A DNA stretch of 64,000 nt, from positions 1-64,000 of the forward strand of contig JAFRLH010000024.1 in NCBI GenBank assembly GCA_017431345.1, in the 5' to 3' direction. Source of the DNA: Lachnospiraceae bacterium. Its GTDB lineage: Bacteria > Bacillota > Clostridia > Lachnospirales > Lachnospiraceae. A program made the translations under genes and the position numbers. The notes beneath the pieces were generated by a model that worked only from the letters and a program-made list of their open reading frames with translations, was not told the origin of the DNA and searched no databases. Shown here piece by piece: positions 27,701 to 35,049 of the stretch (positions are counted from its first letter, which is position 1; each line of letters begins with the position of its first letter).

Positions 27701-29271
27701 CCGTTCCAGAGCACACCTCTCTGCGTATACCAGCCGGCCAGCTCATAGCCCGGACGGGACGCGTTGACCAGATTCCGCATAGCGACCTTTTCATTCAGAT
27801 CTACGGTGAAGTCCCGGGCCTGTTCTTCATCCAGGAATGCATCATCAGCACCGGGATCGATCACAACCTTCAGACGGTCATGGATCCAGATGGGATAAAC
27901 GGCCATATCATCCGTCAGTGCCAGCGTTTCCCAATCCACCAGCTTCCCTTCCAGCACCGGGTTGGGCGTCACTTCGTCCGCCTCATAGAGTCCGTCCACA
28001 ATGATACCGGGTTCAGTCGCCCAGGCCGCGAAAGTATAATTCGGCCGTGCTTCCGGCTGCACATTCTTAAATCCGGACAGAGCGGTTCCGTAATAAACGG
28101 TCTCCGTCCTGAAGATTTCCGTTCCTTCCGTATCTCCGCAGAACGTCAGGGTATGGCTTTCCAGCGCATAGTACAGATACAGGTCGGCACTGACCTCTGC
28201 TCCGATTGTCTGTCCCCCGGATACTGCTGTGCAGCTGCCGTCACTGTTATAACCCGTACTGTATCCTTTGAGCACATAATGGTCTTCACTGTAAAGACCC
28301 GCCGTCTCTTCAGTCACGGTAAAGCTTTCGCCCGTGCCGGGACGTTTGATCGCAGCCGCGCCCTCTGTGCCTTCCGGCCAGGTTCCGTCGCTGTTCTGCC
28401 GGATGCAGATGACCTGTCCCTTTACGGTCAGCTTCCCGGGCTTATACGCGATCTCATAGTTGTCTGTTGCCGGCGTGCCTTCTGCGTCCACGATGATTGC
28501 GTCACTGGCAATGACCTTCTGTGCCGTACTGTCTGCAGTCAGTGTGATCTTTGACAGCGTGTGGCCTTTGACAGCGTCTGTAAGAACAGCGTATTCGAGC
28601 GAACTGTCTGCTTCCTCATCCCGCTCTATGGCCTGATCCAGGGCCTGGACTGTGACAGGGATTTTCCCGATGACAGCCGGGGTTTCCAGGCATGCAGGTG
28701 CTGTATCCGTATGGATCAGATCGCCTTTTACATAGTACCAGATATAGTAATCCCCGGCATTGATACCAGCCGGCAGTTCCTCGCTGTAAGCAGATGCATC
28801 CGGTGCTGCTTCCGCGGATTCACCCACAGCATACATCATGGTTCCGCCTTCCGCTTCCCCTTTCTTGACCAGGATCTGCTCTTCGCCGGTATATTCTGTT
28901 TCTCTGGGATCCGGAAGAGCAGAGACCTCCGCAGGGGTTTTCTCTTCGTCCGAAACCACCAGGGTGTATACGATCATGAACATGTTCTGGTCTTCTGCTT
29001 CTCCGGCAGTCTCCGATGAGCCCTCCGGTATTTCAGCAATGATCTTCTCACAGGCTGCGTCGTATCCCTGCACAGCCTCTGCTTTCACCGAATACTCGAT
29101 CGGTTCTCCGTCCGCATTGACTGCAGGAACGTCTTTAAAGCTGAAATGCCACAGATCAAACTTCGTCTCCTCTGCCGGCACCGAATCAATGGCCTGACCA
29201 TCTGCCAGCAGTGTGACAGAAACGCTTCCCGGGCGGACGCCCTTCGCGTTGCCGGCATCCTGCCACTGCAC
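24751..29271 (-). CDS. Large multidomain surface-type repeat protein, probably 5'-truncated
   Basis: 1506 codons are open. In order: a Cna-B-like domain beginning abruptly (in-frame codons before the first possible start continue it, ISVSGLVQWQDAG), an MBG-like domain, five to six InlB-type repeats (for example GYTFDGWYNVE, VTLRFDANGG), FN3-like segments, a CSICQ motif, an EKETEP linker, another FN3 and a lysine-rich Ig-like (Big2) domain. Such proteins are secreted, but no signal peptide is encoded: in frame there are 32 codons before a TGA, no ATG and no ribosome site. There is no LPXTG. I give the GTG at 29271 only as the first nominal start. Confidence 0.7.
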   Translation of the reverse strand: MQWQDAGNAKGVRPGSVSVTLLADGQAIDSVPAEETKFDLWHFSFKDVPAVNADGEPIEYSVKAEAVQGYDAACEKIIAEIPEGSSETAGEAEDQNMFMIVYTLVVSDEEKTPAEVSALPDPRETEYTGEEQILVKKGEAEGGTMMYAVGESAEAAPDASAYSEELPAGINAGDYYIWYYVKGDLIHTDTAPACLETPAVIGKIPVTVQALDQAIERDEEADSSLEYAVLTDAVKGHTLSKITLTADSTAQKVIASDAIIVDAEGTPATDNYEIAYKPGKLTVKGQVICIRQNSDGTWPEGTEGAAAIKRPGTGESFTVTEETAGLYSEDHYVLKGYSTGYNSDGSCTAVSGGQTIGAEVSADLYLYYALESHTLTFCGDTEGTEIFRTETVYYGTALSGFKNVQPEARPNYTFAAWATEPGIIVDGLYEADEVTPNPVLEGKLVDWETLALTDDMAVYPIWIHDRLKVVIDPGADDAFLDEEQARDFTVDLNEKVAMRNLVNASRPGYELAGWYTQRGVLWNGENWKTLSYVAEGWDETAGWGVTPEYCDKDNNGNDLIRKNRKRKFSYYTVTLTAHWTPKKVLVRYNPGDHPLYEHRVPNDMLVTYGSTTELAQALDAEPGYEFTGWKAPDGKLYSAGGTFRFDNWNAQDNPDAAVGNTITLTAQYVERNRVTLRFDANGGTAVEPLTDYEGDIVNLLDPRFATTRTGYTFDGWYNVENEICEGEYTFTQDEVLTAQWTANKYTISFDYAGGGSDMAVTMNYGASVTAPTDPKKVHYTFKGWMPAIPETMPAENLTVKAVWAPVSYTITFEDPDGGNTIDGIEGFYGAPVTAPEDPEWEGYTFCGWKDSNGNDAVIPSYMPDTNPTYTAKWKQNQDAPSLSAEAADAHTIRVNNPAADAEYLILGTGKTPTDKDWDSAISSGDGTSDVAWTDLLPGEPYVVWARKPETGDKAASEAVSTTVTTPKEDQAAPAAPNAKALSEDTVIVTVTAAGAEYALVEKGKSPDAWITPDENGEVRWEDLKEDTEYEVYARMKGSDRQNASDPSEAAEVKTPVHTHNWGEWQVVKAPTETTEGRKVRTCSICQDDQVDRIPVIVKYTVTYSVVNGTWANGSAEVQTERVEEGETPAAIPAGMKPNTGYADGAWDTDPTGAVISSNTTFTYTFKEVYTVTFNANGGTVSPASGTTGGDGKLASLPTPTLSGKVFDGWFTEKTDGEKVTAAAVFTSDATVYAHWEDNAKPETEPEKETEPEKETEPGKEETKPDEPGKEETTAADSGKVAPLSPEKAPTVKAADKAMAKITGNGDPKGSNFGLLRAKAKKIKTNSVTLSWTRVKGAKGYIIYGNKCGKKNKYLKLATIKKAGTLSKKITKIRKIKLKKGTYYKFIVAAYALDSKGVKKVIATSKSIHFMTKGNEKYGDFTSVKVKNVKKKKLTLKKGKTFKLKAVQVKPENIKVKQHRKLSYESSNKKVVSVNKKGKIKARKAGTCTIYIYAQNGLFAKVKVKVK
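25501..25550. repeat. 18-bp tandem repeat in the linker coding region
   Basis: About 2.8 copies of an 18-base unit beginning AGGCTCCGTTTC, encoding the ETEPEK linker of the large repeat protein. Confidence 0.8.
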
Positions 29272-29376
29272 CAGCCCGGAGACACTGATCGTACTCTGCG
29301 TTTCTTCCGAAATGGCAATTATTTTGTCCTGTTTCAGATCTGTTTCCCGTACCGGAAACAGTACATTCCCTCAACG

Positions 29377-29417
29377 AAAAAAGGAACAGGATGACATTTT
29401 TCAATGCCGCCTGTTCC
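29377..29417 (-). terminator. Terminator of the CoA-transferase gene
   Basis: On the minus strand GGAACAGG, a 19-base loop that can itself fold (CATT/AATG), CCTGTTCC and six T. It lies only about 105 bases before the first nominal codon of the large repeat protein. Confidence 0.75.
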
Positions 29418-29439
29418 CCGGGATCAGCTTCCTTTTCTT

Positions 29440-30774
29440 TTACCGTTTATTTGACCGTCTCCATATTCCCTGCCTTTCGGCATCCCGGATCAGTTCATCC
29501 CGGAAATCCGGATGGGCAATGGATATGATCAGCTCCGCTCTTTCCCATGTCGTCCGGCCGACCAGGTTGATCACGCCGTATTCTGTCACCAGATAATAGG
29601 TCTCCGAGCGCGGATCCGTAATAATATCACCGGAAAACCGCGGCCTGATACAGGATATGACTTCTCCCTTTTTGTTCACAAAGGATGACCGCAGACAGAT
29701 AAAAGACTTCCCTCCCCTGGAGATAGCCGCACCGGTCAGAAAATCCAGCTGTCCGCCGGTCCCGCTGATATGCCGGCCGCCGGCGCCTTCCGAGCTTACC
29801 TGCCCGTAAAGATCCACTGCGATACAGTTGTTGATCGAGATCATATTGTCGATCTGGCCGATCACCGCCGGATTATTGACATAGGAAAGCGGTGCCGCCA
29901 TGATTCCCGGATTATTGTCCACCCATTCATAAAGCGGACGGGATCCGAAGACCATGCCCGTTACCCCTTTATTGCGGTGGGTGGTCTTTCTGCGGTTCGT
30001 CAGTTTCCCGGCTTCATAGAGATGGAGATAGGCATCCGAACAGAGTTCCGTGTGCATGCCGAGATCTTCAAGGTCCGATTCCGCGATCTGCATACCGATG
30101 ATATTCGGCATGTTCCCGATGCCGAGCTGCAGAGTCGCGCCGGAAGGGATGAACGGCATGATCTGACCGGCAATCATGTAATCTTCTTTTTCCGCCGGCT
30201 GGACAGGGACCTCTGGCAGCGGCCCGTGCTCCCCTTCCACCACATAATCCACTTCCGAGATATGGATGGATTCACCGAAACCGCCCAGGATATGCGGAAG
30301 CTTCTCATTCACTTCCAGGATCACAAGATCCGCTTTCTCCAGGATCCCCTTCGCGATCCCTGTGGAGCAGGAAAGATTGAAATATCCGTGCCGGTCCATC
30401 GGCGTGACGCACATCATGGCGACATTCACAGTCAGGAAATGTTTATAATATTCCACAACATGCCGGAACACCATCGGAATGAAGCTGCAGAGCCCCCGGT
30501 CGGAAAGCTTCCGTTCATAAGCCGAAAAATGCCAGCTGTTATAGACAAAATGTTCCCGTGTGGGATCGCATTCCGCCGTCATGATCGGTCCGAAGCAGAG
30601 ATTTCCCCGGATCTTTACATCCGTAAGCTCATCCTTTCGTTTGGCCAGTGCTGCATCGAGCAGGGGCGGGAAACCGAGATTTGTCGTGTAGTCGACCCAG
30701 TCTCCGCTCTTTACCGCCTTCACTGCTTCTTCCGGTGTACGCAGTTTTCCCCTGTATTCCGCGTAAAAATCCAT
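29440..30774 (-). CDS. Butyryl-CoA:acetate CoA-transferase-like protein
   Basis: 444 residues of the acetyl-CoA hydrolase/transferase family, near the 448 residues of the Roseburia-type But enzyme, which moves CoA from butyryl-CoA to acetate as the last step of butyrate formation. Family features include the GIGNMPN glycine motif (219-225), GMHTELCSDA with the probable catalytic Glu243, and SGTGGQLDFLTGAAISRGGKSF. 4-hydroxybutyrate CoA-transferase is the main alternative. The ATG at 30774 follows AAAGGAGGG; the longer frame has no ribosome site. It has its own promoter and terminator. Confidence 0.82.
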   Translation of the reverse strand: MDFYAEYRGKLRTPEEAVKAVKSGDWVDYTTNLGFPPLLDAALAKRKDELTDVKIRGNLCFGPIMTAECDPTREHFVYNSWHFSAYERKLSDRGLCSFIPMVFRHVVEYYKHFLTVNVAMMCVTPMDRHGYFNLSCSTGIAKGILEKADLVILEVNEKLPHILGGFGESIHISEVDYVVEGEHGPLPEVPVQPAEKEDYMIAGQIMPFIPSGATLQLGIGNMPNIIGMQIAESDLEDLGMHTELCSDAYLHLYEAGKLTNRRKTTHRNKGVTGMVFGSRPLYEWVDNNPGIMAAPLSYVNNPAVIGQIDNMISINNCIAVDLYGQVSSEGAGGRHISGTGGQLDFLTGAAISRGGKSFICLRSSFVNKKGEVISCIRPRFSGDIITDPRSETYYLVTEYGVINLVGRTTWERAELIISIAHPDFRDELIRDAERQGIWRRSNKR

Positions 30775-30839
30775 GACCGCCCTCCTTTGCAGCTTCTCCC
30801 GCTCAGGCTCCATACCATCGCAATCAATAAAGCAAGGCC

Positions 30840-30848
30840 ATTATAGCA
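30840..30848 (-). promoter_or_regulatory. Extended -10 promoter for the CoA-transferase gene
   Basis: TGCTATAAT on the minus strand, about 65 bases before the start, in the 155-base gap after the cysteine desulfurase gene. No good -35. Confidence 0.5.
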
Positions 30849-30929
30849 TTATTCTGCTGTCTTCGCCGCAGTATTCAGCATGATAATGCTGCTGTTTTCA
30901 TGACAAATCCCTTGAAAACTGTACCGGTC

Positions 30930-32069
30930 TCAGAGATTTGCTGCGATCTCCCGAAGCGCGGAGACAGCTGCGTCCACCTCTTCTTCCTTCGTGAACCAGG
31001 AAAAGCTGAACCGCACAGCACCCTGCTTTACGGTTCCGAGAGACTGGTGCATCAGCGGCGCGCAGTGCGCGCCGGCCCGGACGGCAATTCCGTATTCCTC
31101 ACTCAGGATATCCGCGATCTCCCCGGAATCTCTCTCTCCGATATTCAAAGCGACGATCGCAGCATGATCTCCGTTCATCTTCCCATACACTCTGATCCCG
31201 GGAATATCCCGGATCCCGTTCAGAAATCTTGCGGTAAGCGCCTTCTCCCGTGCTTCAATCTCATCAACACCGGTCTCCGTAATGTAGTCCAGCGCTGCAA
31301 GAAGGCCTGCTATCCCGTGCCCGTTCAACGTTCCCGCCTCCAGCCTGGCCGGCAGCTCCTCTGGCTGTTTCCTGCTGTAGGAACGGATTCCCGTACCGCC
31401 GCTTTTCACCGGCCGGATCTCCACGCCTTCCCGAATGCACATGCCGCCGGTGCCCTGCGGTCCCAGCAGTCCCTTGTGACCGGTAAACAGCAGGATATCG
31501 ATTCCCAGCTCTTCCATATCGATCCGTCTGGTGCCGGCCGTCTGCGCTGCATCCACCGCCAGAAGAGCACCTGCGCTATGCGCGATCCGGCTCACACGCC
31601 GGATATCCACAACGTTTCCCGTCAGATTGGACGCATGGGTGCAGATGATCAGCTTCGCATCATCGCCTGCCAGTTCTTCAAGGGTCTCATAATCAGGATC
31701 TCCCGCTTCATCTGCAGGCGCGATATCCAGCCTGATCCCGCGTTCTTCTTCCAGCATATATAAAGGACGGAGAACAGAATTATGCTCCAGGACTGTTGTC
31801 ACCGCATGATCGCCCGGGCGCAGCAGTCCGAAGAGCGCCAGATTGATCGCTTCGGTAACATTCGCAGTGAACACCACATGGTCCGGTCTGCTGCAGTTGA
31901 AAAAAGAGGCCAGTTTCTTTCTGGCCTGATAGACTGTCCGGGCAGCTGTCAGTGCTTCTCCGTGCGTTCCGCGAGCGTTGTTGCCCATTGTTCCCATTGC
32001 AGCAAGAACAGCCTCCCCGACCTGCGGAGGTTTTGTGATCGTGGTAGCTGCGTTATCAAGATAGATCAT
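30930..32069 (-). CDS. Cysteine desulfurase-like PLP enzyme
   Basis: 379 residues of the class V aminotransferase/CsdB-type desulfurases. It starts MIYLDNAATT; the PLP lysine is in LLFTGHKGLLGPQG and the active-site Cys in RAGAHCAPLMH. Last gene of the selenium operon, where by genome context (the SDMH system described by Haft and Self) a desulfurase of this type is thought to deliver S or Se, possibly releasing selenium from selenocysteine. The ATG at 32069 follows AGAGGA; the earlier in-frame start has no support. It might instead serve Fe-S assembly, but the operon argues for selenium. Confidence 0.88.
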   Translation of the reverse strand: MIYLDNAATTITKPPQVGEAVLAAMGTMGNNARGTHGEALTAARTVYQARKKLASFFNCSRPDHVVFTANVTEAINLALFGLLRPGDHAVTTVLEHNSVLRPLYMLEEERGIRLDIAPADEAGDPDYETLEELAGDDAKLIICTHASNLTGNVVDIRRVSRIAHSAGALLAVDAAQTAGTRRIDMEELGIDILLFTGHKGLLGPQGTGGMCIREGVEIRPVKSGGTGIRSYSRKQPEELPARLEAGTLNGHGIAGLLAALDYITETGVDEIEAREKALTARFLNGIRDIPGIRVYGKMNGDHAAIVALNIGERDSGEIADILSEEYGIAVRAGAHCAPLMHQSLGTVKQGAVRFSFSWFTKEEEVDAAVSALREIAANL

Positions 32070-32126
32070 CGCCGATATCCTCTGTAAAACGGACCTGTTC
32101 GTTCCTTTCATTCAAATACCAGCAGC

Positions 32127-32375
32127 TCACAGGAGCAGCTGATAGATGCCTTCCGGTGTGATCCCCGCGGCGGCAGCTGCCGCCCTCACAGCCTTCTCTG
32201 CCTCAGGAGGCGCGCTCCAGCACATGCCGCACCCGGCAGAAACGACCGACGGCAGCGGAATGAACCGTCCGGCAACATCATGCGCCGTACAATAATCTTC
32301 CATCGCCATGGCATCCGTGGTTGTCGAAAAAGAAACGATCGTCCGGAATGTCTTTTCTCTTTTATTCGCGATCAC
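32127..32375 (-). CDS. DUF3343 protein, putative Se/S carrier
   Basis: 82 residues with VVSAGCGMCWSAP near residues 44-56, the CGxC-like site of DUF3343, annotated in related operons as a putative selenium or sulfur carrier. It overlaps the yedF stop by four bases (ATGA). It probably passes Se or S between the desulfurase and SelD or the hydroxylase cofactor (inference). Confidence 0.82.
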   Translation of the reverse strand: MIANKREKTFRTIVSFSTTTDAMAMEDYCTAHDVAGRFIPLPSVVSAGCGMCWSAPPEAEKAVRAAAAAAGITPEGIYQLLL

Positions 32376-33010
32376 GGTTTTATGATCTTTCCGGCAGCAG
32401 TAAGTGCCGACACAATATCATACATATTCGTGACGGATCCGACTGCCAGCTTTTCCTTTAATCCGTAAAAATCAAGGCAGGTCCCGCAGGTCATGATGCG
32501 GACGCCGCGTTCCTCCATGGACCGGATGTCATCCAGCGAAGCGGATCCTTCCGTGGTAAGAAATGCACCGCCATTATAGAATAAAACAGTATCCGGAAGC
32601 GCTTCCTGCTGCGACAGAGCGAACAGGAATCCCTTCATCAGGATCGCGCCCAGCTTGTCATCCCCGTTTCCCATGTATGCAGATCCAATCGCAGCCACCG
32701 TCTTCTCATTTTTCTGTATCTTCTGCTCAACCGGGAAACTGTCCATGATGCTGCATTCTCCCGCATCCTCAGCCGCGGCAGCATCTGCCGGCACCTCTAT
32801 GGTGACCACGAAGTGCTTTTCTCCCTTTCCTTCACTTACAGCTTTTCCATTCATCCCCGCTGCCATGCGCAGCAGGTTCTGTACTGCAGTTTCATTATCC
32901 ACATGGACCTCCAGGATCCCGCCGCCTGTCATGGCATCCGCCGCCTTCTTCGCCTTTACCACCGGGATCGGGCACTGCTCTCCCCTTGCCTCAACAACTG
33001 TTCTTTCCAT
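32372..33010 (-). CDS. yedF: Selenium metabolism protein YedF (TusA-DsrE fusion)
   Basis: 212 residues. The N-terminal TusA-like domain (1-75) has GEQCPIPVVKAKKA with the carrier Cys-Pro, and the C-terminal DsrE-like domain (about 100-212) has MTCGTCLDFYGLKEKL. This arrangement is the YedF family that accompanies selD in selenium-using bacteria. The ATG at 33010 follows GAGGAG. It lies between selD and DUF3343, in step with a selenium delivery role. Confidence 0.88.
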   Translation of the reverse strand: MERTVVEARGEQCPIPVVKAKKAADAMTGGGILEVHVDNETAVQNLLRMAAGMNGKAVSEGKGEKHFVVTIEVPADAAAAEDAGECSIMDSFPVEQKIQKNEKTVAAIGSAYMGNGDDKLGAILMKGFLFALSQQEALPDTVLFYNGGAFLTTEGSASLDDIRSMEERGVRIMTCGTCLDFYGLKEKLAVGSVTNMYDIVSALTAAGKIIKP

Positions 33011-33057
33011 TAATAATGCTCCTCTTTTCGGTTCTCTTTTTGCTCTGACATCCGGCC

Positions 33058-34098
33058 TCATGCATGCAGGAAAATCCTTTTCCCACCGCTGTACGTTCTT
33101 ACTGTCCCGATCCGCGCTGCCTCCGGCACTTTGCTTTTCAGCTCGTTTTCCAGGGCATCCGCATCAGCCGGATCCACGGCGATCAGAAGTCCTCCGGAAG
33201 TCTGCGGGTCATAGAACATATCCTGCAGCGCCAGTTCCGTGCCGCCTTCCTCCACTGCATTCTGGGCAAAGTTCCTGTTCCTGTACATCCCCTCCGGAAG
33301 GATCCCCATCTTTGCCAGCGCTTCCGTCCCCGGAAGCACCGGGACCTTCTCACTCTCTATATGGATCTCCACGCCGCTTCCCTGAGCCATTTCGGTACTG
33401 TGTCCCAGGAGTCCGAAGCCTGTCACATCCGTGCAGGCGTGAACATGGTATTTTACCATTATATCCCTGGCGTCCCGGTTCAGCTTTTTCATCATCTCCA
33501 GTGCCCGGGCATGATCCTCCGCCGCAGTCATGCCGACTTTCGCCGCAGTCGTAAGGATGCCCGTTCCCAGAGGCTTCGTAAGGAAAAGCACATCCCCCGG
33601 CTTCGCGCCGCTGTTGGTCAGCACCCGGTCCGGTCTGACAAAACCGGTCACGGAAAGCCCGTATTTCGGCTCCCTGTCTATAATGCTGTGGCCGCCGGAA
33701 ATGATGACGCCGGCTTCTCTTGCCTTTTCATATCCGCCCCGCAGGATCCCGTGTACGGCTTCCCTGGGAAGATCTGCCGGCACAGCCATGATATTCAGCG
33801 CCAGTTTCGGCTCCCCTCCCATGGCATAGACATCCGACATGGCATTGGCTGCCGCGATCTGCCCGAATGTATACGGATCATCCGTGATCGGCGGAAAAAA
33901 ATCGACGGTCTGCACGATCGCGAGATCATCACTGATCCTGTATACGCTGGCATCATCGCTGCGGTCAAATCCGACCAGAAGATCCGGATCTTCCAGGACT
34001 TCGAGATCCCCCAGCAGCTCCGCCAGCACGCCTGCGCCCACCTTTGCGCCGCAGCCGGCGCATTCCGCGAGTTTTGTCAGTTTCACGTTACTTTCCAT
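33058..34098 (-). CDS. selD: Selenide, water dikinase
   Basis: 346 residues. It makes selenophosphate from selenide and ATP. Cys16 and Lys19 in ECAGCGAKVG match the catalytic Cys17/Lys20 of E. coli SelD; there is no in-frame TGA, so it is a Cys form, and the second Cys of E. coli (C19) is Ala here. The body has the AIR-synthase fold with TVDFFPPITDDPYTFGQIAAANAMSD. It overlaps the FAD-subunit gene end by 11 bases. The operon ties it to labile selenium in a molybdenum hydroxylase; whether selA/selB exist elsewhere cannot be seen. Confidence 0.93.
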   Translation of the reverse strand: MESNVKLTKLAECAGCGAKVGAGVLAELLGDLEVLEDPDLLVGFDRSDDASVYRISDDLAIVQTVDFFPPITDDPYTFGQIAAANAMSDVYAMGGEPKLALNIMAVPADLPREAVHGILRGGYEKAREAGVIISGGHSIIDREPKYGLSVTGFVRPDRVLTNSGAKPGDVLFLTKPLGTGILTTAAKVGMTAAEDHARALEMMKKLNRDARDIMVKYHVHACTDVTGFGLLGHSTEMAQGSGVEIHIESEKVPVLPGTEALAKMGILPEGMYRNRNFAQNAVEEGGTELALQDMFYDPQTSGGLLIAVDPADADALENELKSKVPEAARIGTVRTYSGGKRIFLHA

Positions 34099-35047
34099 CA
34101 TTGCCTCGCAGTTCTTCGAGAAGGATCAGCACAAGGCCGAACATCTCTCTTTTTCTTGCCGGGGAGATCAGATCCTCTTTGATGATCCGTGCTTTCTTCT
34201 TCAGTTCCGCGGCACACGAAACCGCGATCTCCTCATTGGACACACTGTTATCTTCCAACAGCAAAGCGCTGTCCTCCAGCACGACAGGTTCCGGCCCTGC
34301 GGCACCGGCAACGATCTTCGGCGCTGCCTCTGCACTTCCGAAACGGACTGCGTAATTGATCAGCGGGAAATCGATCGAGGAGCGGAGGCTGTATTTGTAA
34401 AAGCCGCTTCTCTCTCCCTCCGGCCTTTTTTTCAACAGGAACCGGATGATCAGGACATGCAGCCTCTCCCTGAAGGAAAGACCGTTTGCCCGTGAATGCC
34501 GGCTGACCAGCTCGCTGACAGGACAGGTATGCAGTTCCCCGTTCTCGCAATATTCCGCTTCTGCATCATATAATATAAGTGCGGTGGCTGTATCCGAGTA
34601 ACAGATCGCCCTGCAGTCCGGGCTGCCGGGCACCTGCTGGCACTTGCCGCCGCCTGTCTTATAACAGCCGTCCAGTGCACTCCGCCAGAGCTCGCTCTGG
34701 TTGTAATAAATGCATCTTCTGTCCTGCATCACATTTCCGCCGAGCGAGGCGATATTCCGGATCTGCGGGGAAGCCGTTTTCCCCGCCGCTTCAGCGAGCG
34801 CGGGGAACAATGCCTTCACCGTTTCGCTTTCTGCAATATCCGTAAGCGTTTCCGCAGCGCCGATCGACAGCACTGCGCCGTCTTCCCGGATTCCTTTCAG
34901 TTCTTCAAGTTTCCCGACCAGGACTATATTTTCATCTTTTCTGACGCCGTTCTTGAAAAGCGGCATCAGATCCGTGCCTCCGCCCATATAGGTACAGGAG
35001 GCTGTCATGGCCGCATCTTCAAACGACACTGCTGTTCTCATTTCCAT
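34088..35047 (-). CDS. Molybdenum hydroxylase FAD subunit with extra Fe-S loop
   Basis: 319 residues, CO-dehydrogenase-flavoprotein/XdhB-type. The FAD motifs are GGGTDLMP (22-29) and SLGGNVMQ (101-108). Unlike ordinary XdhB, a loop holds Cys112, Cys128, Cys136 and Cys145 (spacing 16, 8, 9) with YYNQSELWR between the first two. I recall the same pattern binding a [4Fe-4S] cluster in the beta subunit of 4-hydroxybenzoyl-CoA reductase. A cluster here would link FAD to low-potential electrons. AGGAG precedes the ATG; the large subunit gene ends two bases upstream. Confidence 0.88.
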   Translation of the reverse strand: MEMRTAVSFEDAAMTASCTYMGGGTDLMPLFKNGVRKDENIVLVGKLEELKGIREDGAVLSIGAAETLTDIAESETVKALFPALAEAAGKTASPQIRNIASLGGNVMQDRRCIYYNQSELWRSALDGCYKTGGGKCQQVPGSPDCRAICYSDTATALILYDAEAEYCENGELHTCPVSELVSRHSRANGLSFRERLHVLIIRFLLKKRPEGERSGFYKYSLRSSIDFPLINYAVRFGSAEAAPKIVAGAAGPEPVVLEDSALLLEDNSVSNEEIAVSCAAELKKKARIIKEDLISPARKREMFGLVLILLEELRGNDGK

Positions 35048-35049
35048 TG

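Noticed and set aside
29085..29404. Signal-peptide-like frame MKNVILFLFSLR as the start of the large repeat protein
   Set aside because: It is in another frame, starts with TTG without a ribosome site, overlaps the CoA-transferase terminator and has no real hydrophobic core; a frameshift join would still give a poor signal peptide.
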